From: Xestospongia muta
Lineage: Eukaryota; Porifera; Demospongiae; Haplosclerida; Petrosiidae
DNA: 64,000 bases
Assembly: GCA_963693285.1 (NCBI GenBank)
Contig: OY848924.1
Coordinates: forward strand, 3,613,214-3,677,213
Reading direction: 5' to 3'
Under the pieces are notes generated by a model. The model was not told the origin of the DNA, did no database searches, and was given only the letters and a program-made list of their open reading frames with translations. The number at the start of each line of letters is the position of its first letter. Positions within the stretch are counted from its first letter, which is position 1. Shown piece after piece: positions 10,440 through 22,730 of the stretch. A program made the translations under genes and the position numbers.

Positions 10440-13400
10440 ACCAATTTTGTTTGGATTATAACCTGTGATTACTTGTTATCTGAATGTGTTTTTACAATGT
10501 AATATTCGGTATGTGTGACATAATGTAGTATAATTTGCAAATGTATTAAATTTAATGTTATCATTTTCATTACTCTAATGTTTTTGTTTATTTCCAGATT
10601 TATATTGCTGTGATTACTGGTTAACTGAATGTGTCTTTTACGATGTAATAGTTTGTAAGTGTGATATAATGTAGCATAATTTGTAAGTGTATTGAATTTA
10701 ATGTTGTCATTTTGTATACTATATTGTTTTTTTCTATTTCAGCTTGTACATTGCAGTGGTTACTTGTGACCTGAGTGTGTCTTTTACAATGTAATAGTTT
10801 GTAAGTGTGATATAATGTAGTATAATTTGTAAGTGTATTGAATTTAATGTTGTCATTTTGTTTACTCTATTGTTTTTTTTTATTTCCACGTTTACATTGC
10901 TATGTTTACTGGTTAACTCAATGCGTCTTTTACAATGTAATAGTTTGTAAGTGTGATATAATGTAGTATAATTTGTAAGTGTATTAAATTTAATATTATC
11001 ATTTTGTTTACTCAATTGTTTTTGTTTATTTCCACATTTATATTGCAGTGGTTACTTGTGACCTGAGTGTGTCTTTTACAATGTAATAGTTTGTAAGTGT
11101 GATATAATGTAGCATAATTTGTGTATTCAATTTAATGTTGTCATTTTGTTTAATCTATTGTTTTTTCTATTTCAGCATTTACATTGCAGTGGTTACTTGT
11201 GACCTGAGTGTGTCTTTTACAACGTAATAGTTTGTAAGTGTGATATAATGTAGTATAATTTGTAACTGTATTGAATTTAATGTTGTCATTTTGTATACTA
11301 TATTGTTTTTTTCTATTTCAGCTTGTACATTGCAGTGGTTACTTGTGACCTGAGTGTGTCTTTTACAATGTAATAGTTTGTAAGTGTGATATAATGTAGT
11401 ATAATTTGTAAGTGTATTGAATTTAATATTATCATTTTGTTTACTCTATTGTTTTTTTTATTTCCACGTTTACATTGCTATGTTTACTGGTTAACTCAAT
11501 GCGTCTTTTACAATGTAATAGTTTGTAAGTGTGACATAATGTAGTATAATTTGTAAGTGTATTAAATTTAATATTATCATTTTGTTTACTCAATTGTTTT
11601 TGTTTATTTCCACATTTATATTGCAGTGGTTACTTGTGACCTGAGTGTGTCTTTTACAATGTAATAGTTTGTAAGTGTGATATAATGTAGCATAATTTGT
11701 AAGTGTATTAAATTTAATATTATCATTTTGTTTACTCTATTGTTTTTGTTTATTTCCACATTTATATTGCAGTGGTTACTTGTGACCTGAGTGTGTCTTT
11801 TACAATGTAATAGTTTGTAAGTGTGATATAATGTAGTATAATTTGTAAGTGTATTGAATTTAATGTTGTCATTTTGTTTAATCTATTGTTTTTTCTATTT
11901 CAGCTTGTACATTGCAGTGGTTACTTGTGACCTGAGTGTGTCTTTTACAATGTAATAGTATGTAAGTGTGATATAATGTAGTATAATTTGTAAGTGTATT
12001 GAATTTAATATTGTCATTTTGTTTACTCTATTGTTTTTTTTATTTCCACGTTTTACATTGCTATGTTTACTGGTTAACTCAATGCGTCTTTTACAATGTA
12101 ATAGTTTGTAAGTGTGATATAATGTAGTATAATTTGTAAGTGTATTAAATTTAATATTATCATTTTGTTTACTCTATTGTTTTTGTTTATTTCCACATTT
12201 ATATTGCAGTGGTTACTTGTGACCTGAGTGTGTCTTTTACAATGTAATAGTTTGTAAGTGTGATATAATGTAGTATAATTTGTAAGTGTATTGAATTTAA
12301 TGTTGTCATTTTGTTTAATCTATTGTTTTTTCTATTTCAGCATTTACATTGGAGTGGTTACTTGTGACCTGAGTGTGTCTTTTACAATGTAATAGTCTGT
12401 AAGTGTGATATAATTTAGTATAATTTGTAAGTGTATTAAATTTAATATTATCATTTTGTTTACTCTATTGCTTTTTTTTTATTTCCAGATTTATATTGCT
12501 GTGATTACTTGTTAACTGAATGTGTCTTTTACGATGTAATAGTCTGTAAGTGTGATATAATGTAGTATAATCTGTAAGTGTATTAAATTTAATATTATCA
12601 TTTTGTTTACTCTATTCTTTTTTCTATTTCAGCATTTATATTGCAGTGGTTACTTGTGACCTGAGTGTGTCTTTTACAATGTAATAGTTTGTAAGTGTGA
12701 TATAATGTAGTATAATTTGTAAGTGTATTGAATTTAATATTATCATTTTGTTTACTCTATTGATTTGTTTATTTTCACATTTATATTGCTGTGATTACTT
12801 GTTAACTCAATGCTTCTTTTACAATGTAATAGTTTGTAAGTGTGATATAATGTAGTATAATTTGTAAGTGTATTGAATTTAATATTATCATTTTGTTTAC
12901 TCTATTGATTTGTTTATTTTCACATTTATATTGCTGTGATTACTGGTTAACTCAATGCGTCTTTTACAATGTAATAGTTTGTAAGTGTGATATAATGTAG
13001 TATAATTTGTAAGTGTATTGAATTTAATGTTGTCATTTTGTATACTCTATTGTTTTTTCTATTTCAGCTTGTACATTGCAGTGGTTACTTGTGACCTGAG
13101 TGTGTCTTTTACAATGTAATTGTTTGTAAGTGTGATATAATGTAGTATAATTTGTAAGTGTATTGAATTGAATGTTGTCATTTTGTATACTCTATTGTTT
13201 TTTTCTATTTCAGCTTGTACATTGCAGTGGTTACTTGTGACCTGAGTGTGTCCTTTACAATGTAATGGTTTGTAAGTGTGATATAATGTAGTATAATTTG
13301 TAAGTGTATTGAATTTAATATTATCATTTTGTTTACTCTATTGTTTTTTTTTATTTCCAGATTTATATTGCTGTGATTACTTGTTAACTGAATGTGTCTT

Positions 13401-14830
13401 TTACGATGTAATAGTCTGTAAATGTGATATAATGTAGTATAATTTGTAAGTGTATTAAATTTAATGTTGTCATTTTGTTTACTCTATTGTTTTTTCTATT
13501 TCAGCATTTATATTGCAGTGGTTACTTGTGACCTGAGTTTGTCTTTTACAATGTAATAGTTTGTAAGTGTGATATAATGTAGTATAATTTGTAAGTGTAT
13601 TGAATTTAATGTTGTCATTTTGTATACTCTATTGTTTTTTTTATTTCAGCTCGTACATTGCAGTGGTTACTTGTGACCTGAGTGTGTCTTTTACAATGTA
13701 ATAGTTTAAAGTGTGATATAATGTAGTATAATTTGTAAGTGTATTGAATTTAATATTATCATTTTGTTTACTCTGTTGTTTTTGTTTATTTTCACATTTA
13801 TATTGCTGTGATTACTAGTTAACTCAATGCGTCTTTTACAATGTAATAGTTTGTAAGTGTGATATAATGTAGTATAATTTGTAAGTGTATTGAATTTAAT
13901 GTTGTCATTTTGTATACTCTATTGTTTTTTTCTATTTCAGCTTGTACATTGCAGTGGTTACTTGTGACCTGAGTGTGTCTTTTACAATGTAATAGTTTGT
14001 AAGTGTGATATAATGTAGTATAATTTGTAAGTGTATTGAATTTAATGTTGTCATTTTGTTTACTCTATTGTTTTTTTTATTTCCACACTTACATTGCTGT
14101 GTTTACTGGTTAACGCAATGTGTCTTTTACAATGTAATAGTCTGTAAGTGTGATATAATGTAGTATAATCTGTAAGTGTATTAAATTTAATGTTGTCATT
14201 TTGTTTACTCTATTGTTTTTTCTATTTCAGCATTTACATTGCAGTGGTTACTTGTGACCTGAGTGTGTCTTTTACAATGTAATAGTTTGTAAGTGTGATA
14301 TAATGTAGTATAATTGTAAGTGTATTGAATTTAATATTATCATTTTGTTTGCTCTATTGTTTTTTTTTTTATTTCCAGATTTATATTGCTGTGATTACTG
14401 GTTAACTGAATGTGTCTTTTACAATGAAATAGTTTGTAAGTGTGATATAATGTAGTATAATTTGTAAGTGTATTAAATTTAATATTATCATTTTGTTTAC
14501 TCTATTGTTTTTATCTCAGCATTTGCATTACTGTGGTTACTTGTGACTTGAGTCTATTTTTACAATGTCATAATTTGTAAATGTGATATAATGTAGTATA
14601 ATCTGTAAGTGTATTAAATTTAATGTTGTCATTTTGTTTACTCTATTGTTTTTTCTATTTCAGCATTTACATTGCAGTGGTTACTTGTGACCTGAGTGTG
14701 TCTTTTACAATGTAATAATTTGTAAATGTGATATAATGTAGTATAATTTGTAAGTGTATTGAATTTAATATTATCATTTTGTTTACTCTATTGTTTTTGT
14801 TTATTTCCACGTTTACATTGCTATGATTGC
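10440..14830. repeat. 146-bp tandem array, about 30 units
   Basis: A unit of about 145-147 bp repeats head to tail, marked by GTGATATAATGTAGTATAAT and by GTGACCTGAGTGTGTC. Units vary by a few bases and fall into at least two subtypes, with CTATTTCAG or with TTATTTCCA(C/G) before the internal segment. In many units TTTGTAAGTGTG gives a perfect 5' splice consensus and TTTTTTCTATTTCAG a strong 3' splice consensus, about 90 bp apart. All frames across the unit contain stops, so it is not coding. Confidence 0.9.
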
Positions 14831-14942
14831 TGGTTAACTCAAAGCAATAATATTATGATCAATGTTAACTATTTTTGCTGACTGCTGTAAAGGCAGGTAC
14901 TACTGGCATAAACTTCATGTTCTGATGTTCCTCCTTTTATAG

Positions 14943-15331
14943 AGTGAAGAAGGTTATGTCACTTCTAAAGATTTTATTGTCAATGATACCAAAAAGGTTG
15001 TCAATATAGTATAGGGCGCTGTTTGTGTCAAAATTGAAAAAAATATCATTATAAATAATAAATAATGCATTATTTAGTAAATCATACATTATTTAATAAT
15101 CATGTTAATTTTCCAATTTTGACACAATCAGTTATGGGTCGCCGTTTGTGTCAAAACTGGAAAATTATCATGATATGTTAAATAAGTCGTTATTCATTAA
15201 ATAAGTCTTGATTTATTTAATAAATCATGCATTATTTAGTAAATCACAATTTATCAATTTTGACACAAACGACACCTCATAATATAGCAGCAAAAGCTGT
15301 TGAAGTCTATATTGACACACAACTGAGAAAT
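14943..15331 (+). CDS. Exon of an unknown gene split by a transposon
   Basis: An acceptor (TTTTATAG) opens a frame with EEGYVTSKDFIVNDTKKVVN that runs to 15,008. There a 278-bp miniature element starts. After it, from 15,287, the frame continues as AAKAVEVYIDTQLRN to a GTGAGT donor at 15,332. Without the insert the two halves join in one frame; with it the frame is lost. The next exon (15,549) continues in phase 0. No protein family is recognised. The satellite arrays flank this gene on both sides and may sit in its introns. Confidence 0.5.
15009..15286. mobile_element. Foldback MITE inside an exon
   Basis: The ends are inverted copies around TGTTTGTGTCAAAATTGA (left) and TCAATTTTGACACAAACG (right). 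An inner pair of the same motif near 15,110-15,170 suggests a nested or duplicated element. AATATA flanks both sides, compatible with a short TA-type target duplication. There is no internal coding. Confidence 0.7.
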
Positions 15332-15548
15332 GTGAGTTAAATAGTTAGATAATAAAATTGTACATATGTAGAGTAATTTTAAATAATAGTAATATTTGCA
15401 GTGATTGATTGATTGTATAATTTATAATTTGCTAGCATTTCTGATTAAATTGATTAGTCATGACTATAAGGAAAGTCAGTTTTATTATAGCTGTGTATAA
15501 CTGTGTTTGTAAAATTCTTCTTCAACTAGTTTTGTATTTTCTTTATAG

Positions 15549-15722
15549 ACTCTATCACAAATTATTGATGGTGTATTCCAAGCTATGCTACTCAACTCAA
15601 AGTTAATGTTGGTAATCATGGAAGAAGAGGAGAAGATAGTATGTTATAAATTGTGGAGTATTAGTATCAAAACATCCACAAAACAGAGGACTTATTTAGA
15701 CTATGATCACACTAAGCTATAA
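15549..15722 (+). CDS. Terminal exon of the same unknown gene
   Basis: After an acceptor (CTTTATAG) a frame of 57 codons runs to TAA, with LSQIIDGVFQAMLL, LMLVIMEEEEK and a charged end DYDHTKL. It follows the exon ending at 15,331 in the same phase across a 217-bp intron. The start is hydrophobic and helical, the end polar. Function unknown. Confidence 0.4.
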   Translation, partial: TLSQIIDGVFQAMLLNSKLMLVIMEEEEKIVCYKLWSISIKTSTKQRTYLDYDHTKL

Positions 15723-15894
15723 GAGAATACCTTAAAATAAAGCTAATGGTTTTAAATGTTTACAAATGATTGAAGGCGCTAAAGAAATAACTTGAATATT
15801 TACATATTACCATTATCATATTTACAAATGTGAAAGTACATTTCATTTATATTAAGCTATTTATACATATCCCATGTAAGCTTGGGAGAGTAGT

Positions 15895-16910
15895 TAAGTA
15901 CACTGATTTCAATAAAATGGCTGTATTTAATTCTTAAACTTCTAGATTCCTAATACACCAAGTGGGTATGGCATCATTACATTCAAATCTCACATTTATT
16001 AAAACACATTATTCTGATGTGTGTTACCTTACAGTATTGTCTATAGTAGCAGTATCACATTATAATGGAGGTATGGGATGTTTTACATTCTTGTCCCTGA
16101 TGGTGTGACTCCATTGGAACTACTGATGAATAATTATTTGAGTTGTCATCCTCTCATTATACTTCTACAAGATATACTATAAAGTCAAGTTCATAGTCTC
16201 AATATGAGGTGATCTAGTTAATTGACTACTGCACATTCTATAAAATATGACTGTAAAATATAGGTATCAGAGATGTATATATCAATGACATTGATTTATA
16301 ACTTTTCAATCATTTTATTTAAGTTAATATTAATTCAGTATCTTTGTTATATTGATATTGTTTTATACTTATACTGTTTCAGCTAATATTATGAATAAAT
16401 ATTTAAACTATTATCATTGGAGAGGGTATTAAAAATGATCTGGACTCCTGACGTGGTAGTAACTCCACCCATTGTAACGAGGTGATTAGATGCTGCACTA
16501 CAATGGCAAATCTTCATATTATATAATATGTAGGAATTGTTATATTGTTGTTACTATCATGGCGCGATCTCAATGATCAACTGAGCATGCTCAGTTTAAC
16601 TAGCCGCTCTAGTGGCGCCAATTTTGTACTAGAAAATGTAAACTTAGTCGTCATAACATCATTTAGAGAGCTGTCTGTCAGGACGTCACTTTTACAGGAC
16701 TGTTTGACAAGACAGGATGAAAGAACTGGAGTCTATGTAGTCAGTCATTCTGACAATGTTGTCTGAAGTAAAGACTAAAACAAAGATATTCCTGGTTACA
16801 ACAAAGGTAGAAGACAGTAACAAATATGGTCACAGTAGTAGTACTCCATGTGTGTCAGTATATATAGCTTGTTATATGCTATATAAACAGTATAAATATA
16901 TAGTTCCTAG
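15895..16910 (+). repeat. Duplicated cassette leader, copy B
   Basis: Direct repeat of about 9,150-10,430, with point differences, a one-base loss that breaks the coding-like stretch near 16,130, and a deletion of about 270 bp after 16,870. It is followed by a shorter 146-bp array. The frame at 16,545-16,766 matches the frame at 9,795-10,016. Confidence 0.85.
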
Positions 16911-16924
16911 TACCAATTTTGTTT

Positions 16925-18310
16925 AGATTAATAACCTGTGATTACTGGTTATATAAATGTGTTTTTACAATGTAATAGTCAGTAAGTGTGATATAATGTG
17001 GTATAATTAATTTTGTAAGTGTATTAAATTTAATGTTGTCATTTGGTTTACTCTATTCTTTTTTCTATTTCAGCATTTACATTGCAGTGGTTACTTGTGA
17101 CCTGAGTGTGTCCTTTACAATGTAATAGTTTGTAAGTGTGATATACTGTAGTATAATCTGTAATTTTATTGAATTTAATGTTGTCATTTTGTTTACTCTA
17201 TTGTTTTTGTTTATTTCCAGATTTACATTGCTGTAATTACTGGTTAACAGAATGTGTCTTTTACGATGTAATAGTTTTTCAGTGTGATATAATGTAGTAT
17301 AATTTGTAACTGTATTAAGTTTAATATTATCATTTGGTTTACTCTATTGTTTTTGTTTATTTCCACTTTTATATTGCTGTGATTACTAGTTCACTCAACG
17401 CATTTTTTACAATGTAATAGTCTGTAGGTGTGATATAATGTAGTATAATCTGTAAGTGTATTAAATTTAATGTTGTCATTTTGTTTACTCTATTGTTTTT
17501 TCTATTTCAGCATTTACATTGCTATCATTACTTGTGACCTGAGTGTGTCTTTTACAATGTAATAGTCAGTAAGTGTGATATAATTTAGTATAATTTGTAA
17601 GTGTATTAAATTTAATATTATCATTTTATTTACTCTATTGTTTTTGTTTATTTCCACATTTATATTGCTGTGATTACTGGTTTACTCAATGCGTTTTTAC
17701 AATGTAATAGTCAGTAAGGGTGATATAATTTAGTATAATTTGTAAGTACATTGAATTTAATGTTGTCATTTTGTTTACTCTATTGTTTTTTCTATTTCAG
17801 CATTTACATTGCTATCATTACTTGTAACCTGAGTGGGTCTTTTGCAATGTAGTAGTTTGTAAGTGTTATATAATTTAGTATAATCTGTAAGTGTATTGAA
17901 TTTAATGTTGTCATTTTGTTTACTCTATTCGTTTTTTCTTTTTAAGCATTTACATTGCTATCATTACTCGTGAGCTGAGTCTATCTTTTACAATGTAATA
18001 GTTTGTAAGTGTGATATAATTTAGTATAATTTGTAAGTGTATTGAATTTAATAATATCATTTTGTTTACTTTATTGTTTTTGTTTATTTCCACATTTATA
18101 TTGCTGTGATTACTGCTTCACTCAACGCATCTTTTACAATGTAATAGTCAGTAGCTGTCATATAATGTAGTATAATTTGTAAGTGTATTAAATTTAATGT
18201 TGTCACTTTGTTTACTCTATTTTTTTATTTTAGCATTTACATTACAGTGGTTACTTGTGACCTGAGTGTGTCTTTTACAATGTAATAGTTTGGAAATGTG
18301 ATAATTTATC
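16925..18310. repeat. 146-bp tandem array, second block (about 9 units)
   Basis: Same unit family as 10,440-14,830 but more diverged between units, for example CATTGCTATCATTACTTGTGA in place of CATTGCAGTGGTTACTTGTGA. Fewer units and greater divergence suggest an older or less homogenised array. Confidence 0.85.
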
Positions 18311-18650
18311 CTATACTTTTCATAAAGTAAACATTTCAATTTTATTCTACTGTCTTCTAATATAATGTTCTGATGTTACCTGATACTGTGTTATAATGTA
18401 ATGTGACAACATTGGGTTGTAATGTGTCCTAATGTAACCAATCTTATTGTATACTGTGCTCAAATGTAATGTTCCAATTATACATTGTACAATGCTCTAA
18501 CATAACATCTCAATGTTGACCCTATACTGACCCTAATGTACCATATATTACCCTTTAATGTGTCCTAATGTAACATTCCATTGTTTCCCTATACTGTGTC
18601 CTAATGTAATGTCCTAATGTTACACTACTCTTATTACTATTACTATATGA
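18311..18650. repeat. Degenerate short repeat rich in CCTAATGTA
   Basis: The stretch after the satellite consists of drifting copies of a short motif around (T)CCTAATGTAA with ACTGTG spacers. It is too degenerate to give a period. Confidence 0.5.
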
Positions 18651-19270
18651 TACAAACAAGTAGGAGAGCAACATTTTTGTGATAATCAAAGTTCTTATCT
18701 TATAACACCTCCTTTGGCACAAATTTTTCATGAGATAGTAAACATGTTTCATTCACTGATGATAAAAAGTTGTCACAAAAGAAACACCAGGAATTAATTG
18801 AACCATTTTCTACGTAGAAAGACATGAATATTTGGTCAAATTATGTTTTCTGACAGTCATTAACAACAATTGAAGTTATTAATAGATGTAAGTACACGTA
18901 CTGTTTGTATGTCTCTCTGTATGTCTGTATATCTGTATGTGCTTGTCTGTCTGTATTAATTAATTGCCTATATTTAGATCATTTGGGGGTCATTTGGAAG
19001 ATGCTCTATTTGATGGCTTTTCTACATGAAGGTTTATCTCAAAGTGATATTGATTGGTTCAGATGATGTGAAACTCAAATCAAGACTGTTGTTTTTGCAG
19101 GATCTAAGTCTACATGTAAGTATGTAAGTTGACTATTGTAATAGCTTCAGCAATAAATGGCTAGATGGATGCAAGAATTGTTGTATATATGGATGGATGG
19201 ACAAATTAATGGATTGATGGAGACAGATAGACAAATGGATTTGCTATGTATCACATTTTTATTGTCCTTT
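18651..19270. other. Stretch with weak coding hints and short tandem motifs
   Basis: TGTCTGTATG-type repeats (about 18,905-18,960) and ATGGATGGA-type repeats (about 19,160-19,240) are present. A short plus-strand frame near 19,010-19,060 (MAFLHEGLSQSDIDWF) is open but ends in TGA. No gene could be supported. Confidence 0.3.
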
Positions 19271-19279
19271 CCATGAAGT

Positions 19280-19358
19280 TAGCAATTTGGGCAGAGAGAC
19301 AGATGTCACCTCCTCCTCCTCCTTCCCCTGCTCTGCCAACTCAAGTGACATTAGACAA
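19280..19358 (+). CDS. Possible exon with a proline run
   Basis: A frame reading LAIWAERQMSPPPPPSPALP and then TQVTLDK ends at a donor-like GTATAC. A tiny exon-like piece (EEQAQHDQ) with a GTAAGA donor follows at about 19,454-19,476. These could be upstream exons of the gene whose end lies at 19,819-20,904, but phases could not be confirmed. Confidence 0.25.
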
Positions 19359-19818
19359 GGTATACACACATATTATATTTATTAAAATTACAATAACTAT
19401 TATATAATTTATCTTGTGTTTAGTTTTTGTTTGTTTGTTTGTTTATACTTTAGAAGAACAAGCACAACATGATCAGGTAAGAGTGAATCCAGATATTTAT
19501 TTGTAGACATATAATTATTATTATTATTTGGTATTTATCATATTTAATGACAAACACATTGAACATTTTATTGTTGTCATGTTATCATTACTTTATTGTA
19601 GTAAGCTCTGATATTATTAGATGATATAGAATAGACTGGAACTGGAGTACCTGTGGTTTCTATTAATCCATTCAATTAGCTATTCATCAATTCATTTAAT
19701 AATAATAATAATAATAATTTCTTTAAGAAGTATACTATAGATACATACTAACATCAGAAGAGGAGTTTGAGATTCACTGTTGTGTATATAAACATAATCT
19801 CTTCTATATTCTTGTCAG

Positions 19819-20904
19819 GTTGAACATAAGATATCATCATTAATATTGAGTCTCCACTTACAACAAGTACCAAAGTTAATAGCAGTATTAACTCAACATT
19901 GGTCACCTAATGCTTTCATTGTCTCCTTTAAAGTATGTCTATTCCATTGATATTATATGATATTAGTCTGTTACTAGTTAGAAACTGATGAGAGTATTGT
20001 AGTTAGTAGAACTAGAAAAGCTCTGACAAAATATGGACATCAAGTAAGTCAGTAAAATAGAAAAATATATATAATGTACCTTCTAGTAAAGTTGTCACCT
20101 AAGCATATAATTTATATGTACAATATGACCTAGTGTATGTACATGTATAAAGTCAGCTTTGACAGTCAATGTTAGTGAGACATTCAGTGTGATCATTTCT
20201 ACTGCTGGAAAGATATTAAGAGTGCTTATTGAGGAAAGATGTGATCATTAAAATGTCATTTTAAGTTGTTGGGAATTGTGTTAATATATTTAGACTAGAT
20301 CACAATAAAGTAGTCATGTGACATACCAGTATATTGAATCACAAACAGTTATAAATAGTTCCTGTTATAGACTATAATAGTACTTGTCTTAAGGCAGAAT
20401 AGGTATTTTAGTCATGAAGATACATAAAGATGAATGTAGATGAAGCAAGATTGCTCAAATGACATTAAGTACAGAACTGTTTATAAGTAATTTATCTAAA
20501 TTTAACAACCTGAGTTCCAAGAGCTCTACCTGATATTTTAATCAATTACTTGGTAGTTTCATGTTCCTACCCCTTACATTTTATTATGCACTTATGGACA
20601 TACACAATGTTCCATCATCCTTGTGTGGATGATACAGTAATGATGATTGATAAGTAACTATATGTGTCTTTCCTTCATGTGTTCATGATCTATATTGACA
20701 TACAAATAATATGACCACTATACTTCTCTATAATAGGTTGTAGTTGCTAATACACTAGTACAAAGGAAAGAGAATGTGACTGTTGTTGAAAGAGATGAAC
20801 TTAATGAAGAAGTACTTTGTCTCTCTGTAGAAGAGAAAGAGAAGGGTGTGGTCATTGAAGAAAAATTGATATCTTATTTGTGTCATGTACATAAACAACA
20901 TTGA
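19819..20904 (+). CDS. PPCS: Phosphopantothenoylcysteine synthetase, C-terminal exons
   Basis: Three exons, 19,819-19,932, 19,978-20,043 and 20,737-20,904, join in phase 0 into 115 residues. They carry VPKLIAVLTQHWSPNAFIVS, FKLETDESIVVSRTRKALTK, the YGHQ end of exon two, and VVVANTLVQRKENVTVV. These match the C-terminal part of eukaryotic PPCS, which joins cysteine to 4'-phosphopantothenate in coenzyme A synthesis; the KLETD segment lies in its conserved nucleotide-binding core. The family is usually about 300 residues long. The N-terminal Rossmann half, with its glycine-rich start and the AAAVSDF-type motif, was not found upstream, so this is either an incomplete view across long introns or a truncated copy. 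All three exons are open with good splice sites. Confidence 0.7.
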
Positions 20905-21099
20905 ACTGATGTACATGACATGTTACATACATTTTATGTTTTATTATGAATAGCCAGACTTGATATTGTTATTACCCTTGGAAAAATTTTACTTTTATTA
21001 ATTTTTATTATATGGATTTGTTATACCAAGTTGTTAATATGATTTAAGATAATGTTAGGATTTACAAAGCAGGATGAAATGTGATGATATAGTTGGTAC

Positions 21100-21335
21100 A
21101 GAATAATTGAGATCTGATTTTAATATTTGTAACTTATTTGTGAAATGGGACCACTAAACACCTCAAAAAACAGTTTTCAATACATACAGCTATAATGAGT
21201 AGTTGTACATTTTTAACAACTGTATGAATCAGAATTGTTTTTTGAGGTTAACAGTGGTCCTATTTCACAAATCAGCTCACAAATGTCTTGTGAGGAGTGG
21301 TTCCTATTGCAAATCAGATTACAATTAATCATGTT
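21100..21335. mobile_element. Foldback element, family member 1
   Basis: The two arms are imperfect inverted copies: TGGGACCACTAAACACCTCA on the left against TGAGGTTAACAGTGGTCCTA on the right, with AATCAGAT-type outer ends. The same family recurs at 57,378-57,600. No coding content. Confidence 0.6.
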
Positions 21336-22730
21336 ATTGTGGAGTATTGTATTGATAGAATGCACAGGTCATTGTTGTGATTTGAATGTAGCTCTTATTT
21401 TCAATGTCTTTTTCACTTTATAAGGTTTGGTATCATTATTATGCTTGTATATTGCTGATGGTCACTCTTGTAGTATATAAAAGGTATGCATATATAATAA
21501 GAGAGAAATATATGATTATACATATCTGATCAGTCGTTGTCTTCACAGATGATGTTAGTTTGTGCTTACTTTATACATTGGTTATAGTAGGATAAGTGTG
21601 GAAGAACAAGGAAAAAATATAATTTCCCTCCACTTGTTCTCTTTGAACTAACTGCCCCTTGAGCTTAAATCTTGCTGTTCATTTATACATTTTAAAATGA
21701 TGTTAAAACAACACTAGCAACATTCATAGTAAATATGCTTTTGCGTGTTATATAGATATAATATCTGTTCCATTTTATCCCATTATTATTATTGTATGAA
21801 TTCTATTCATTAGCTTATACTATTGAGTGCATTATTTATAAATTGTGGTAGTTAGCAAAGGTCTATTTTGTTTGCTGAGAGCAATAAATATTGCAAGTTT
21901 TAAACATTTAACCAGAACTTCTCATTAACTACTCACATAAATATGTATAATACTACAATATATAGATTTTTCTCTTATATTTATATTAGTAATCCTCTGC
22001 AGTATTTTGATATAACAGTGATTATAGCAATATGACTGTCAGTATTCTGTACAGACTAAATACAGTCAGATATAGAACTTCAAAAGGTAATATTGTATTA
22101 TTATATTAGCACACAATTCATTCATATTCAAAATGCCCTTTTTCTTCTTGTAGCATATAATAAAACTTATTGCACAAATCTTGAATGACATCTATTTTGT
22201 CAAGATATTCTCCAGTTAAAGCTAACTTTCATTGACTACTTGTATGGTGAAAGCTTTAGATCTGATATTTAGTTCAGAGTAATTAAGGAAGAACAAAGAA
22301 CTATAGACTTAGTACAGTAGAGTCAGTTCTTTGAGCTAGTAAATAATTTCCAAAGGACTTTAGTAAATGAGTGTTTATTGTTAGCATTGTTACCTCAGGA
22401 ACTAGAATCATTCAATAGATTATTAATAGTATTATAAATTTAGCAATTATATTTTATAAAAAAGCAGCAACCAAAATATCAAAAACTAATGGCAAAATTT
22501 TCTTGGCAATTAAAGTGTGTATAAACTAACGTAACTATAATAATGAAATATATAAAGCAATAAATGTCAAAATTAAAGGAAGGGAGGGACTGCACACTAA
22601 TTAAGTAAGTGGAGTTAAGCCTGTGGTAAAAAGAAAAACATAACAGTATGTCGCTTGAATATAACATTATTTAAAACAAGCAATTACATTATAAAATATT
22701 ATGTATATATACTATAAAATAACAGTCATA
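21336..22730. other. Intergenic stretch, 3' flank of the main gene
   Basis: AT-rich DNA without a supportable gene. On the minus strand an AATAAA lies at 22,374-22,379, about 355 bp past the stop of the large ankyrin-Roc gene, and could be its polyadenylation signal. Confidence 0.4.

Noticed and set aside
10734..11015. Minus-strand frame of 93 codons
   Set aside because: It lies wholly within the satellite and repeats its own sequence; other units break it with stops.
10440..14830. Regular direct repeats resembling a CRISPR array
   Set aside because: The unit of about 146 bp is repeated whole with no unique spacers, and the surroundings are intron-bearing animal DNA.
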